The notes under the pieces are model-generated. The model did no database searches, was not told the DNA's origin, and saw only the letters and a program-made list of their open reading frames with translations. A stretch of 64,000 nucleotides of DNA from Galbula dea (taxonomy: Eukaryota > Chordata > Aves > Piciformes > Galbulidae): NCBI GenBank assembly GCA_013399015.1, contig VWZX01010527.1, positions 1,488,001-1,552,000 of the forward strand, written 5' to 3'. A program made the translations under genes and the position numbers. Below are positions 26,475 through 39,814 of this stretch, piece by piece (within the stretch, counting starts at the first letter, position 1; every line of letters begins with the position of its first letter).

Positions 26475-28950
26475 AGACTGAGACTGATCTCCTCTGCAAA
26501 CAAACTGTTTTCCTCCTCTTACTGGGGAGTAGAAACAACTATGGAAGGAAACTCTTGATAGAGTTCTAATGTAATTCAATGCAATGTAATGAGATTTATG
26601 GGGTTTATGGGATTGTTTTCATTCTCAAAACTTTGCAAAACAGTTCAAAGTGGAAAAGAAATCAGACCAGGCTGGCCATACCCCAAGTTTGTGAAGTGAT
26701 CTGAGTATAGTTGAGCAACACTGGACAGAATGTTTAGTCAATTACCTCCCTCCACAAATTCCAAGGAATGTTCTGTTTCATTAAACAGAAAGGACAGAAA
26801 ATGTAACATCTCACTCTCAGATCTTAAGAGTGAGAACTTTGAATAGCAAAAACAGATGGAATTTTGTCAGTAATGCTTCAAAGAAAAAATACAACTTTTC
26901 CACAGTTCTGGAGAGACTGCAGAAAATATCAGAAAAGAGGTGTTAAGAAGCACAGAAAAAAACACAGATCAGGTTGAAAAATGAAGGAAAAAAGTTGAAA
27001 GGAATTGACTAGAGCATGGTAATATTGTTCTTCTCTGTATGCTCTGCTTCAAATCCTTTCTGAGACAGAACAAGACAAGAATCTTAGATGTCCAGAGCAC
27101 TGTCTGCCACTCACACAACTGTCTTCTTCCTCATGTTGCTGCATATTTTAGGGACACATTACATATGCTTTTCATTCCACCCCACAACTTCTTTCTTGCT
27201 TCATCAGCATGGGTTAATGTTAATATATTTAGCTAGTTGGTAGATTGTAACTGTGTCCCATGTATGGGAAAGGGGAGAGGGCCTGCCCATTACATTGTAT
27301 TAGGCTTGTTCTTGTCTCTGTCTCATCCTCAAGATTAGAACATCTGAGAGATATAGAAGCTCTGTTAACAGCAGTGCTGCTAGGAGGGAGTATTTATTAT
27401 TTATTTTCTTATTAAGGCATTTTGTCAATAAATATCAAATGGCAACACTGCTGCAGCAGCACAACTGATGACCAATGCAGTTTTAAAAGTACAAATACTC
27501 CTTCATAGCTTGTTTTAAGATATAAAAAAAACAAAATCAGAGCTTGCTGACTTGTTTTCTTAAAACTTTCATTAGCCCAAGAGGACAGCATTAGTGCTGA
27601 ACATTTTGTCTTTCTAACAAGAAAATGTAAATAATTTGAAATGTGAGAGATTGCAAAAAAATTTGAATCTGCTTTCCAAAACTCCTCTGACTATAATTTA
27701 GCTTTTCTAGTTATCTTACTTTCTAATTTCTTTGGCCTGAATCTTAGCCCAAATTATTCTGAGGCAAATTTTCCTACTCTAACAAGATCCAACTGGTGTG
27801 ACTCACAGAAGGGTGTTAAAGTCTGTCATCAACCAAATTATTTTGATTTACCTTTGTGAAAAATATCCCTTTCAGCTACAGGATCTAATGGTTTAAGAAT
27901 CTGTCACTCTTGTGGCTTCATGAGCAGTACCTGTGGCTGCCCCAGAGCTCCTGGCCATTGGGTGTCTTCCAGGCATAGGGAGCCATGCAACAGTTTTCAA
28001 AGTGTCACCATTTTGCAATGCATCATGAATCTAAACCTTCACAGGATCCTCATTATCAATAAATCTGAGTATTTTAAGAAGGTTTTTCATTCATAATCTC
28101 CTGTATTCTTCTCCTAAATCAATCTTAGCTGGTCTGACTACCTAAGGAAAAAACATTAAAAAGCTAAGTAATATGCCCTCTGCTACAGCCTGGAAAAACC
28201 TATAAATTCTGGCACCTATACTGAAATGTCCTCATGCAGATGTCTCCATCTAAATATAACTTCCTCCTACAGCCAATGAAGAGAGAACTACTCAATACAG
28301 TTAATGAAGCCAAGAGCTATTCAGCTGCTCAAAATACACTGATATATCTTCATTAGGGTGGTCTGAAGAGCTTGCTATATCAACTGTCAGCAGAGTTCAG
28401 CCTGCTAAACCATAGGTACTAAGTGACAACTCTGATGGTCTGAGATCTTGAAGACTTCATGTAACACTTCAGAATCAACAGGCTTTTCTGCAGACCTGCT
28501 TCTCCTTGGAGCAGGAGGCCAGGTAGAAAGCTCCACAATGCCTAAAATGGCATTTGATGTAACCAAATTTTATGTAACCAAATCCCAAAGTAGTTCTCTT
28601 CTGAGTATAAAGGGAGCTTAGACATCTTGCTCACATGGAGACACCTACATATCAAATCCCAAATTTAGGTATCTTAATCTGTTGGCTGAATCTACCCCTT
28701 TACTTGGAGATTTTCTGAGCTGGCAACTGCACTAACATTATGTTTAAGAGGCCTCATTTCCATTTCTAATCCACTCATGAGGACATTTAAGCTTTTGTCC
28801 TCTCCACAATTGTAACTCAAGAGAAAACATTTTCTTTTGAATTTACTGCCTGGAAATTTCCCTCAAGACACCTAGATTTTGTGCTATAAAAAACACAGAA
28901 TTCACTTTCTCTATGACAATAAGATTTTTATGCCATTATCATGTTCCTTA

Positions 28951-29035
28951 AAATCATACAATAATTATGGTTGGAAAAGACCTCTGAGGTCATCAAGTCC
29001 AACCTTCATAGCCCTTTTCCATGTTAAATCATTTG
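28951..29035 (-). repeat. CR1 LINE 3' fragment
   Basis: AATCATACAATAATTATGGT, TGGAAAAGACCTCTGAGGTC and ATCAAGTCCAACCTTCATAG: inverted CR1 terminal region. The right boundary is unclear and may extend to about 29110. Confidence 0.88.
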
Positions 29036-30399
29036 AGAGTATTTAAACACCTTATTTAAACACAGGATTACAACTTTTTGCCAGCACTTTTACATGAGTT
29101 CTTGTCCCTTGCTGTGAGCACATAGGAAGTGGGTCAATTAATTAACACTAATGAGTTATCATAGAATATATTAAGCAGTTGGGCTGGGTAGTTTATCATT
29201 ATCAGGGATTTTGAGAAATGAAACACATGTCTCAAAAACTTAACAGTAAATGACACTAAAGAGTAGCTGTGCATTAATTCTGTTAATAAAATGATAACCC
29301 AAGCACCAGGGAAACTCTTTTGGATAAGATCTAAAATAGCTATTTGGGTAGCTTAAATACCTGAATTACAAGGTAGGTAAGAACTGGCCAGATTAGGACT
29401 TCAAGGGTAATGGTTGTGCAGAAAGCAGATAGCGTATGTGTTGAGATTGTGAGCTTAATACACACCTCCAATCCTCAGGCTAATTGTTATGAGAGAACAA
29501 AGCTGCATATTAGCCATTATGAAAAGCTGGCTGATGGGGATGCTATGTGGCTATCTCATTTAACTGCACATCTTACCTTCATCTTGATCCCTGCTACTCC
29601 TTGTGATCTGCCTACTAAGCCCTCCGCAGAACACTATAAATTTTTCTCTCACATGCTTCTGATTATATATTGCCTTTTTGCCCTTTGTATTTCAATGCTG
29701 TAGCTACAGCTTTTTGACAAGTTTGGTATTCTGCTCTATTTCTGTTATTTTAAAGCACCTGGTCATAATCTCCAGACAGCAGGGGCAATATCCACTGATG
29801 AGTGTGCTTTGGTGTGTGAACCTTGTTTACTAAAATAAAATAAGCCATCTTAGAAGTGTCCCTCAGTAGATCTAGGTCCCTATCTTGGTATTCACAAGAA
29901 AACTCCCAGTTCTGACTGTGCTGAGCAAAGTTGACACTTCCTTCTTAAACCTTGCCAGGGTTTATAAACCTAACCTGTCTTCCACATCACACTGCCTGCC
30001 TGGCAGGACACTTCCCAAGTAAGTTCCTACACAAAGATGGATCAGTGGTGAATCTACACCACTACCCTTTTGTCTATTAAGCACCTGTTACATCACTTAC
30101 TCTTGATATGAAAGGTCTGAGGAGTCAATATGCCTTTTAGCCTCTGACGATGTAAACTCATGTTGCCATAGATGCATATTAACTGCCAAACTGAGACTAT
30201 TTCAGGAGTTGATTTCCCTCAGCTACATCCTCCTTTCCATCAGCTCCCTCACACTCCAGCCAGCCGCTCAAAACTACTCGGTGAGGAAAACATCCTTAGT
30301 TGGCCCAGACAACCCTTGTCGGCCTGACCAATACCTCTTTTCACCCTGAAAGCCCCTGAACAAGCACGTCCACGGGTCACGTAAGACTATGAAGCATAG

Positions 30400-31030
30400 A
30401 CCGCCTTGGGGGACTGGGAAGGGCTTTGGTCTTTCTCGAGAAAGTTGCAAAGGATCTTGGAAGTCCGGCGGGATGGGCAGATGCACAGCAACTCTGAGAG
30501 GAGTGGGGGACTGAAGGGCGCACATCCACAGCCCTCCAGCTCTGAAANCCGCTGGCGCCGAGGGCACGGGGCGGGCGGAGGGGACGATGGCATCGCCGTG
30601 TCCCGCCGGCCGCCGCCGTTGCGGGGAGTGCGGGGGTGGTGGCTCCGGGGCTTTGACAGACAGGGTCAGGTGTGGCGATGGGAGGGAGGGAGGGAGGGTG
30701 GTCCAGGCGGGAAAACGGGTGCCCATGTGAACATTACTTCCAGAGGGTGACGGACGGGGCCGGTGGCGGTGTGAGGGGCAGCCCCGGTGGTGAGGGACAG
30801 GGCCGCCGGCGGTATCAGGCCAGCCCCGGCCGTTTTTCCGTCTGCCCTGAGGGACGCGGCAGAGCCCGTGCCGGGAGTCAGATTCAGAGCTTCCTCCTTT
30901 TGGCTAAATGAACGGTGTGAGCTTACAGCGGGGAGGCTGCGTTCGGTTTCGTGCCTCGCTGAGCATGGGTACGGCTATCGGATTAACGTTACTGGGAGCA
31001 CTCCCCTAGGGGTGTGAGCGTGGGGCCGGT
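30400..31030 (+). promoter_or_regulatory. GALNT11: CpG island, probable GALNT11 promoter
   Basis: The second and only other CpG-dense block in the window, containing GC boxes (for example GGGGCGGGCGG near 30569), a (GGGA)n tract and many CG dinucleotides. It lies about 14 kb upstream of the first GALNT11 coding exon, on the side expected for its non-coding first exon. The gene assignment is inferred from position and orientation; no transcript start can be read directly. One unresolved base is at 30548. An N-containing open frame on the minus strand (30274-30726) is treated as a GC artefact. Confidence 0.7.
30680..30698 (+). promoter_or_regulatory. G-quadruplex motif in GALNT11 CpG island
   Basis: Five GGG runs, each separated by a single A, match the classic intramolecular G-quadruplex pattern with minimal loops. 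The motif lies on the presumed sense strand of the GALNT11 promoter or first exon. Such motifs can influence promoter activity or, if transcribed into a 5' UTR, translation. Folding and function are inferred. Confidence 0.6.
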
Positions 31031-34000
31031 GAGGGTTGTTCCACATAGGATGAGAGACAACGTGAAGGTTGGGTTTTTAGTCTTTAAGTGCATGTGACGG
31101 AGCAGCAGCAGCGGGATTAGCAGTAGTATCAACAGCCTGCCTGCAGGTAAACCGAAACTGTGCAACTGTCAGCCCAAGAGGAGAGGATCTGTAGGTGTTT
31201 TGCTGGTGCTGCTGCTTTCATTGTTTCGTTTGCAGGGAGAGGGCAGGCGTTGCTTCTTGAGGAGCTCTGTGACCTCCTGGTGTATTAAAGTTTTCTTATC
31301 TTTATGACTTGGAAATTTATTTTTAAACCGTTTCTCCTATTTTGTTTCTGTGGCTTTCGGTGTATACTTTGCAACAGTGAGGCTCCCTTTTCCTCTTAGC
31401 AAATACATGTTATTATAAGTGGCTGGTCTCCAGCCCTTCTAGTCAATTCCAGTTGCCGTTTGGGATTTTTCTATTCTGTGTTAAAGCTTCTAAGGAAGGC
31501 TGCAACAGAACATACTGATAGCAAATTAACTAGAAGTTCCTTGCAAGGCAAAACAAAGGTTCTCAGGTCCCTTGTTTGTATGAAAACAGACTGAGCTGAG
31601 CAAGCAACCAAAATCTCTGTTACTGGTGTCGAGGAGCTTGGACTCTTTACTGTATTGTGTCACTGGAAGTAAGCACTGCATTCAGAAGCTGCCTTTCCAG
31701 CTGACTGCTTCTCCGTCATTTGCTGCTTCATAGATGTTAGCCTTAAAACTGCCATTGGGACGCTGTCTAGTACAGCACCTCTACCAAACTGTCCTGACTT
31801 TGGTATCAGTGGCAGGGCAGCTGCAGTTGACCTTACAGAACTTTATTGTATAACTAGGTATAAAGTGCAGCCCTTACTCTTCCAAAGGAAAAAAAACTAA
31901 GAAAAAGATAAATCACCTGAATTGGCTTCGTTTCTTCACTGTAAACAATCTCTTCTTTATCTGTTTGGTGCTGTGTATTTGGAGTATTGCTTTGTGTTTG
32001 AAGGAATGGGGAAATCTCTTAATGCCAATAGAGGAATTATGCAAGTGGGCAGAATCATCAGCACTCTGCTGATATGCTTCTTTGGGTTTGTTTTTAAATT
32101 TTATTTCAACATAAGATCAAATCCCTTCTGTCCTTACTTAGAAAGAGTAGTCTGTAAGTGACATTAAATATTCTTGAATACTTCTGATGTAGCATCTGCT
32201 TTTTTTTTTTTTCTTTCATATGCATGTCATCTTGATAGGAAACTGCTCCCAGACATCTCTCATTAGCTTAAGGTGATCCTAGTGCAGGCTGTTACAAGGA
32301 AAAGATAGTACCGACCTCTCCCTGACAGTATGTTTCTGTACATTATAGAGAACCTCTGCATATGTGAAATAGTCCAGCTGGGGTTCCTAGACCTCGTTTT
32401 AGAACAGCATAAAGGTCCAGGTGGTTCCAGATAAGAGGCTTTTGATTAAGAAGCAATTGGCCTCCCCCAGTATAACTGTCTCTGAAGAACTGCATGCCTT
32501 CTGCATAAGCTTTTCCTTGCCTCTAGGTAAGATAAGCTCCTGCAGAGTTTTAGGAGCTCTTCTGCTGCAGGGAAGGAAAGAAATAATGCTGCAGCTCTAA
32601 TGAGCCCTCAACTCTCAGCCTCAGATGAGGAAGCCAGCAGGCTAAGTGACATGTTCTGGTTTAAGAGGTTCTGATCACAGATTTCAGGGCCTATTGCTTG
32701 TCTTCTGCTATCTAATCACTTAGTTTCAGAGGATAAAAATTGATACTGCATTATGCATAGGAGTAAAACTGGAGAGAATTCATGGTAAGCTACTGTATGA
32801 CAGTACTTTATGAGAATGGATGAATGTGTTTGTAATTTTCATAGTGATGTAAAATTCCAGTAGGTGTGATTCAAGCTTTTTAGGAGGAAGAAGGCCCTAA
32901 AACAGCATGGCAAGAGAAATAAAAACGAATTTTTAGTATTTTGAAAATCTGTCTATATATAACATGCTTCCTCACAGGAAATGCTAGAAGACTCAACTTT
33001 TTCATGGTAGTTATAGAGCATGTATGTGGAGTGGGGCAAACTGTGGGTCACATGGATGAAGCTTGATGTACCTGAGCAGGCAGTTTTCAGATCTTCCAGC
33101 AAGAAAGGATAGGGTACTGTGGGGGTGAAAAGAACAGAGGGAGGATCGTTTTTACTTTAGTTACATTTCCTTGAAAGGTACTGTGAAAAGGTTGTGGTCT
33201 GAGCAGCTTGCTGACTGAGTTTGGTAACGTGTTGATTACTGAAGCAGGGAATTGAGGGGAGAGACTTCAGCTGGAGGGAAAATCACTCCTTTTTGAGACA
33301 GTTCAGTTTACTGACTTGCTAAAGAGCTCCATCTGTCTAGATAGGCAGTACTACGGTTACAGGTATACCTAAAATTAAGTAACTTTCTTTAGTATGATTC
33401 ATTTTGGAGAGGTGCTGCAATACAACTGTTGCTTGCTATTGAAGAGAAAAAGTATATTCACGTATTTTGAGTGCAGAAATTACTTTTATTTGCTCTCAAA
33501 AAATAGAGGTGATGTGTGTTTCAATCACTCTTTCTTAACAGAGTGTGGGATGTAGTTAGACTGACTTGTTTGTTATTTAAGGTTTCTTTTTAGATCATAC
33601 AGTGGTATATGAAGATGAATTCATCTGCTATTGTAGCTACTGTGTTAATGTGCAAAGGCCCCTGCTCTTAAACCAGTGTTTAGTAACGTGTAAAAGCAGT
33701 TGTTCAGCTTATTTTGTGTAAGACTTGATAGTTCATCCACCACATCCTTCAGCTGTGCTCAAGCTTGTTTCTTGTCTGAGTCAGCATTGTGTAATTATTA
33801 GTGTAAATACATTATTTGAAAACTCTAAAAGCTAGAAATACACTGCAACAAAAAGGGGAAAATAGGAAGCTGATCATATTGTTTCAGTCAAGTGTTGACT
33901 TCAGGTATAGTAAGTTTCAGATATTTTGTTGTATGAACTTCTGAACTCCTTCCCTGAAATGTGAAGCTATGCTGAGTCTGTAGATTAAATGACTGATGGT

Positions 34001-34652
34001 GCTACCAAAATGTAGAGTATAACTGGAAGTGCCTGGAAGAGTGGCATGCTGTATCTCAGCCCTTTCTTGTGCAGTGTTAGCTTTTGGCAGTCAGATACTT
34101 TCCACATCTGAAACTGGAATACAGTGCTCGAGGCTGAATCAACTTTTCCACTGTGTACACTAGTTAGAACCCCTTGATGCAGAGAACCTCAGGACTTAGT
34201 GCTGTCTGCTTTGTACTTTGTAGTGTAAGCAAGAGAGGTGTGTGCAGGCTAGGGAGGAATCCAGACCCCACTACACCCTATTGCTCACAGGTGGGTACCT
34301 TGATGTCTTTGCTGTCTGTAAGTTCAGTTTTTGGAGCAGGTGAGCTGTTGAGGTTTCCTGTCTCATGACAGTAATGGGGTTGCAAGTTCTGCTTTTCTGA
34401 GAGTAAAGGTTTGCTGTGACATATTACACTTTATTGGCTGTGCTGCAATGACCTTTTGTGTGCATGCTTTAACCCCTCTTGCCATGGAGCAAGGTACCTT
34501 GACCAAAATAATTTCTCTTGCTATATGAGAGCAAAGGAGTATGTCTATGAAGAAATGTTGCAGAGTGCTGACTTGCAGTTACTTTTTGTCGGTCCTAAGA
34601 CTTCAACTATGAGACACTGCACCACTGAAGAGGTTGAGTTGTAAATTGACAG

Positions 34653-34756
34653 GTTAAGCTAGTAAACATGCAGAGGCATGCCAAAAAGAAGCTACCTCAG
34701 TAAATGATTGCTGTGTGCCAAACCAATGTAAGCAAATAATGAGTGCTAGGAGCATG
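34653..34756 (+). repeat. Dispersed direct repeat, copy 1
   Basis: About 104 bases (GTTAAGCTAGTAAAC...GCATGCCAAAAAGAAG...GCTGTGTGCCAAAC...GAGCATG), repeated in the same orientation 1.4 kb downstream at 36077-36184 with high identity by eye. It matches no repeat family I recognise. Confidence 0.85.
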
Positions 34757-36076
34757 TCCATAGAGGTGGTCTGTTTAGTTTATATAAAACCATCCAAGTA
34801 TTGCTTGGCTCAATTACACACATGTCTTCTGTAGACAAGAATTAAAATATGTTGGAAGTGGCCTTAAAACAAGACATCCATTTCCAGGAAGAACAGAACC
34901 ATCCTGTTTTGACATACATCCTTTAATGAATCAGTCTTTCTAGGTATTTTGACTATTTTGTTTAATTCCTGAAGTGTAACATCAAGAATGAATGATGCCA
35001 CTGTCTCAGTTGATATGTCTCATATTCGTTAATGAATTTGCTTTCTAAAAGTGCTTTTAGTTTTCTGTTTCCTGGAATACCTAATTTTGTCAGTTAGCAT
35101 GACTCTCTTTTCAGCAGATGCTGAGATTCATCACCTGTGAAGCAAGAGAAGGCTAAGTGTTGGATTGCATGCTGCCCTGTGCTAGCAGCATGTTGGAAAG
35201 CATGGCTCCTAGTGAAGTGGGAAAATGTATTTTTAGTCTGCTGTTTGCTTTTTTGCAACATCTGTGATTTCAACATCAAAATCCCAAGAATGTTTTCCTA
35301 TTAGAAAAACTGGCAATGAAGAAGTAAAAGAAAAGAGCTGGAAAAGGAGTGGTTCACAACTTTCCTCAAAGGGATTTCTTTGGAGAAGGAGAGATTGAGT
35401 CTGTAATATCATGTAGAAGGGAAAGACAAAGGCAATTAATGTTTGGCATAAGTTGCAGAAGTTAGCTCTTCTTACAAACAGTGTAAAAATCTCTTTATGC
35501 AAGAGACTTACAGTTTTAATCTAACAGTTAATGTCCACAAAATTTTTTTTGGAAGCATGCTAATACAAGGTCTATTTACGTCCATAATGGGAAAACTCCC
35601 CTACCCTATTGTCAAGTACAGTAGTTAGCAAGGTGAGCTTAAATTGATAGTTTAGATGTGTGAAAGTGTTCATTGACTGCATCTGTACATATAGTTGTAC
35701 CAGCAATGGTACCTTTCCTAATACAATACAGTAACATCAACAGAAAGGGAAAGAGAGAGAATGTTTTCTATACAAGAGTTTAGTAGTATAATTTAGAAAT
35801 AGGTTCTGTGGGGGAGCAGAGGGTATGAGTTACTGTTGTTCAACTCCAGAGCTCTGCTTGGTATTTGTCATCTGTGGTTATTGTGGCCTCAGAACATTTG
35901 ATGTACTTGCCTTAATGTATCGATTGGGTTTTATAGGTGGAAGATAAAACACTGAGTTGCTAAGGATCTCATCAAAATCTGTAGCAGAGCAGAGTTCAAC
36001 CACAATGTCCTATGGATCAATCTAATAATAATAATACAGGTGTCCTGGTTCAGTCAGTGAGCTGCAGCGAGAACAA

Positions 36077-36184
36077 GTTAAGCTAATAAACTTGCAGAGG
36101 TATGCCAAAAAGAAGGTACCTCAGTAAATCATAGCTGTGTGCCAAACTGATTTAAGCAAATACTTAATGAATGTTAGGAGCATG
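36077..36184 (+). repeat. Dispersed direct repeat, copy 2
   Basis: Second copy of the 34653-34756 unit: GTTAAGCTAATAAAC...GTATGCCAAAAAGAAG...GCTGTGTGCCAAAC...GAGCATG. Differences are scattered substitutions and a few small indels. Confidence 0.85.
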
Positions 36185-39100
36185 ATAAGTAGATTGATAT
36201 CCTTAGGATTCCTTTCATATATTAATGGGTGGAAGCATTAGTGAGAAAATGAGAGAAGTAGAGAAAAACTTATACACACAAATTACTTCAAACTTCTATT
36301 GAGAAAATGGATTCACAAGCAAGAAGATTGCAGGGTTTCTTGGTCTTCCTAAGAGTTTCTTACTGGGAAAAAAAAACAAAAGTCCCATGCATCTGCTTTT
36401 CCAAGCGGCATGGATACTGTTGAACTCTCTGCTAAAGCTTGGAGTGAAAAACTTCAAGTGACCTTTGCTTCTGGACATGAAAAATGCAAATGGACATTGA
36501 ATTCAACTGAATGCCTGCTTTTAGGATTTCTTTCAGTTCTGTTTTTTTTTTAACAATGGCCATCCACCCAGGAAAGCTCAGTTAGGACATGATGTATTGA
36601 GGAAATCTCTAAGGTAGTGCCATCTCTTGATAGCATGGAGAAACATAACAGAGATTAAGAACTCTGAGCAGTTTATAATATGTTAAATATTTTCCTATTG
36701 GAGCAGTTTGGGGACTTAAACTGTAACTTGTTTTAACCTCACTCACAGTTCTGCTGCTACATTTTAACTTCTTTTTTTAACAAATAATATCTGTGTATGT
36801 GAATGTCAATTACTAAGGCTCCATAAAGGTATCTGGTCCTGGGCTAACGGAACTAAATTGCAAGGGCGGACTGCACTGCTATATCAAGTATCTGACAGGC
36901 TAGTGCTGTTGTACTGTGGCAGTTTCTGACATCTGACTGTAAGTGAATGAGATCTAAACATGGCACTAATGATGTTTTTTTTTATGTAAGTTAGTGCATA
37001 TTGGGAAGGAAAACCCTGCAGAAAAAGAGAAATGAGGTAGACTTATATTGTGGGGAATAAGCTTACAGGTCTATGAATTCTGTTACCAGATGCAAGGTAG
37101 CTGTTTCTATGAAGACGGTTTCCAATTCTGTAGTCTTAGTAATATCTTAATTGCAGCAGCTTTGCATTTTATACATGTTCAGGTATAGTCTTTCCAAGTT
37201 TCTAGTTTGAGTTTGCAAATGTCTGTGTATTTTTGTATACAGCTCTTGATTTCAAGATATTGAAATATCTTGGAGATAGCTGCAGAACAAGGATGTGCAG
37301 AATAAACCTGTGCAAAATGCAGCATCCATGGTCAGTAGCAAGAAGTTTAAAATTGAGACCGGTCAACCCCAGTTTTCACTGTCTCACTCAAAAGTACTTC
37401 ACTGAGGTCTCTTTTGTTGCTGTGAAAATGGAAGTTTGACTTTGTAAATTTGGGGGGTTTTTGTTTGGGGTTTGTTTTTTTTTTTTTAGACCTGGAAAAT
37501 GTTTTCTTTTTGCTCGTAAAAGACTGTAAAGAAGCCCAGAGTGCTTTTGATGAAAACAGACAAACAGAAAAGCATATCTTGTTTGTGCTGCCAAATCCAT
37601 GGATCCATATGGATTATGCATCAGCTGAAATAAACCTGCCAAACAGAAATAGTTCGTTCTTAGGACAGTGTATGCAGTCACACGAGAAATAACCTTGCAG
37701 CCTTCATGTCCTAAGACCTATCCAAACGAGCCTGTTGTCATAGAGAAGTTTGTGTTTGTTACCCCATTTCCAGTTAGGAGTTGCAAGCAGTACTCAGCAA
37801 AGTGTTAAGTTTCAGGCTCAGCATTTTATTGTTCACTGAGAATGAAGACACCAACTGGATTTGACTGCTACTGCAGTAAATGTGTTTTCACTATGTAACC
37901 TTGAGCTGCTGTTTCAGTGCCGACTCTTCTGGAAAAAGGTGAGTGTTCTTCTGTTCAGCTGTTCATGTAGAAGTGTCTCTACCTAATTATTGTGCATGAA
38001 TCTGTATTTTTACTGTTATTTTGGTGAGCTTTGTGGACATGAAATGCAAGGAATAGTTAAGTAGGTTTCAAACGTTTAGAAAAGGTATTAAGCAGCTTAC
38101 TTGTGTGTAGCTGACCTTGTAAGCTCTTTTTTGTACTTGTGTGTAGTGCTGGAGGGTTATTAAACTAAGAGATACATGGATCTTTAGTGTGAGAGAGATG
38201 TATTGAAAAAGAAGTTGCCTGTGGATTTTTTTAATCTTGCTGTTTTCTAAGCTATATCTAAAGAAGGAAGGGCTGTATTACAAAATGCATGCATCTTTGG
38301 AGACAGTACATGAAAATTCTGGCTTCCTTGAGAGCTGATTTCGCTAATGGAAGGAAGATCTCGCTATTTAAATTGGGAGAAAATATTCATTAGCAACCAA
38401 AAGGCAGAAAGTATTTCTAGGACTCTGTGAACAGCATGACATGTTTTTACATGCCAGATGGCTTAAAGAAACAACCAGCTAAGTAGCCCTATGGTGCAAA
38501 GTTTATTAGGGGCATAGGTAAGAAAATTCCATACATATAACTGTGCTTTGGGTAACCAGTAGCTTTTATATGTGGACAATGAGGACAATGCAGCAGGACA
38601 AATGCAGTACCTGCTTGGTACTGAGCACTAGGATTTTGGTAAGCTCATGTTTCTAATCCAAGTGTACTGCTGTCTCTAATCAAACTGGACTATTATGTTA
38701 CTTTTCTCGATGCAGTGTTGTACCAGTGGTTGTGACTAAAACTGGTGTTCTTTTCTGTTGTTTGTTAACATGAGATCCAGACTCTTATGAAACTTCTTTT
38801 TTCCAAAACTTGTAACTGCTTTTCCCATTACAATTTTGTTCTTAAGTAAGAGCCCTTGTGAAAGGCTCTCATTCCTTGGAGAGAAGGAGTATGTGGGGAA
38901 AAAGGTACCCTGATTTTCAGTAAGGAAAAAAACCTAGCATGTTTTGTTCTTGACAATAAAGTGAAAGATGTTCCTGTAGAAGGTATTTTCAAATTTCTTT
39001 AAGAGCATTTGAAACAGAGGTGGGTAAAGAAGGAACTTCATCTTTTTGTCATAAAAGTGCTAAAATGTTTGCATTCACTCTGGTCTGTTAGCTAGCTAAG

Positions 39101-39814
39101 TAAAGCTTTTTTATGGGAGTTGAGAAATTCCAAAAAGCTTGATAAGCAAATTTGTGTTCCTAGAGGAGGTGTTTCAGTATATAGTTCATAGCTTTAAAAA
39201 TGACAGTATGCAATATTTAGACATCTCTGGTTGAAATCCAAAAACTGAAACACAAATTAGTGTATAAGTGAGTCATTTGACAGTGGTAAAATAGTGAGGG
39301 GTGAGAACTGAAAGACACAAAGATGATGAATTTTAAATTTTTTCTTAAACACTTTGCTTTTCAGACTTAGCATACTCATAGTTTCTTAGGTCTTCAACAG
39401 TTCATGCAACTAGTCTAATGTGCTTTTATCTACGAAATATAATAAATGTTACTGGTGGTTAAGATTGTTTATCTGTAAACTGTTGATCAAATTATTGTGT
39501 TCATTCCAGGAGGATCTATTTTAGGTGTTATGACAAGGATTTGTGTAGCTGTTCTGAAATGACTAAACTGTTGGCTCTCAAAGCTTTTGAAGTTGCACTT
39601 AGAAGTGACTTACAGAGGCTAATTAAAAATAGGTCTTAGAGTGTCATCTCATTAAAATAAAGAGGAACAGTGATCTTATGCAAGAGGGCAGTCTGTGGTC
39701 CACGGTTTATTTCTGTGAATTGGGGATTGTTCTGACTGGAGTTCTATTAGACATTAACTCTTTCATTCCTCCACCTTGCACCTCAGTAATTGCCTGGCTC
39801 TGTTTTCTTCATAA

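Larger units (their letters stand above)
11131..30399. other. Intergenic interval between PRKAG2 and GALNT11
   Basis: About 19 kb between the two CpG islands, AT-rich with stops in all frames. I see no exon, RNA gene or pseudogene that can be supported. Contents recognised: a long CR1 fragment (13090-13935), shorter CR1 pieces (16683-16763, 21781-22008, 28951-29035), a MIR-like SINE relic (26386-26474), a pyrimidine-rich tract (12785-12960), a decamer repeat (22429-22460), a (TA)n run near 12631-12642 and short homopolymers. In mammals the GALNT11 paralogue GALNTL5 lies here; no GALNT catalytic motif was noticed in this interval. Confidence 0.7.

Noticed and set aside
30274..30750. Open frames of 114-150 codons over the GALNT11 CpG island, both strands
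   Set aside because: They run through an unresolved base, overlap on opposite strands and lack recognisable domains; a composition artefact.
36041..36062. TGTCCTGGTTCAG, like the start of some avian endogenous retroviral LTRs
   Set aside because: Only about 13 bases agree; no LTR body, no matching end and no target-site duplication.
37918..37938. 21-base micro-exon candidate (GTTTCAG before, AAAAAG|GTGAGT after) in the GALNT11 5' intron
   Set aside because: The splice-site pair is good, but such pairs arise often by chance and nothing else supports an exon this small.
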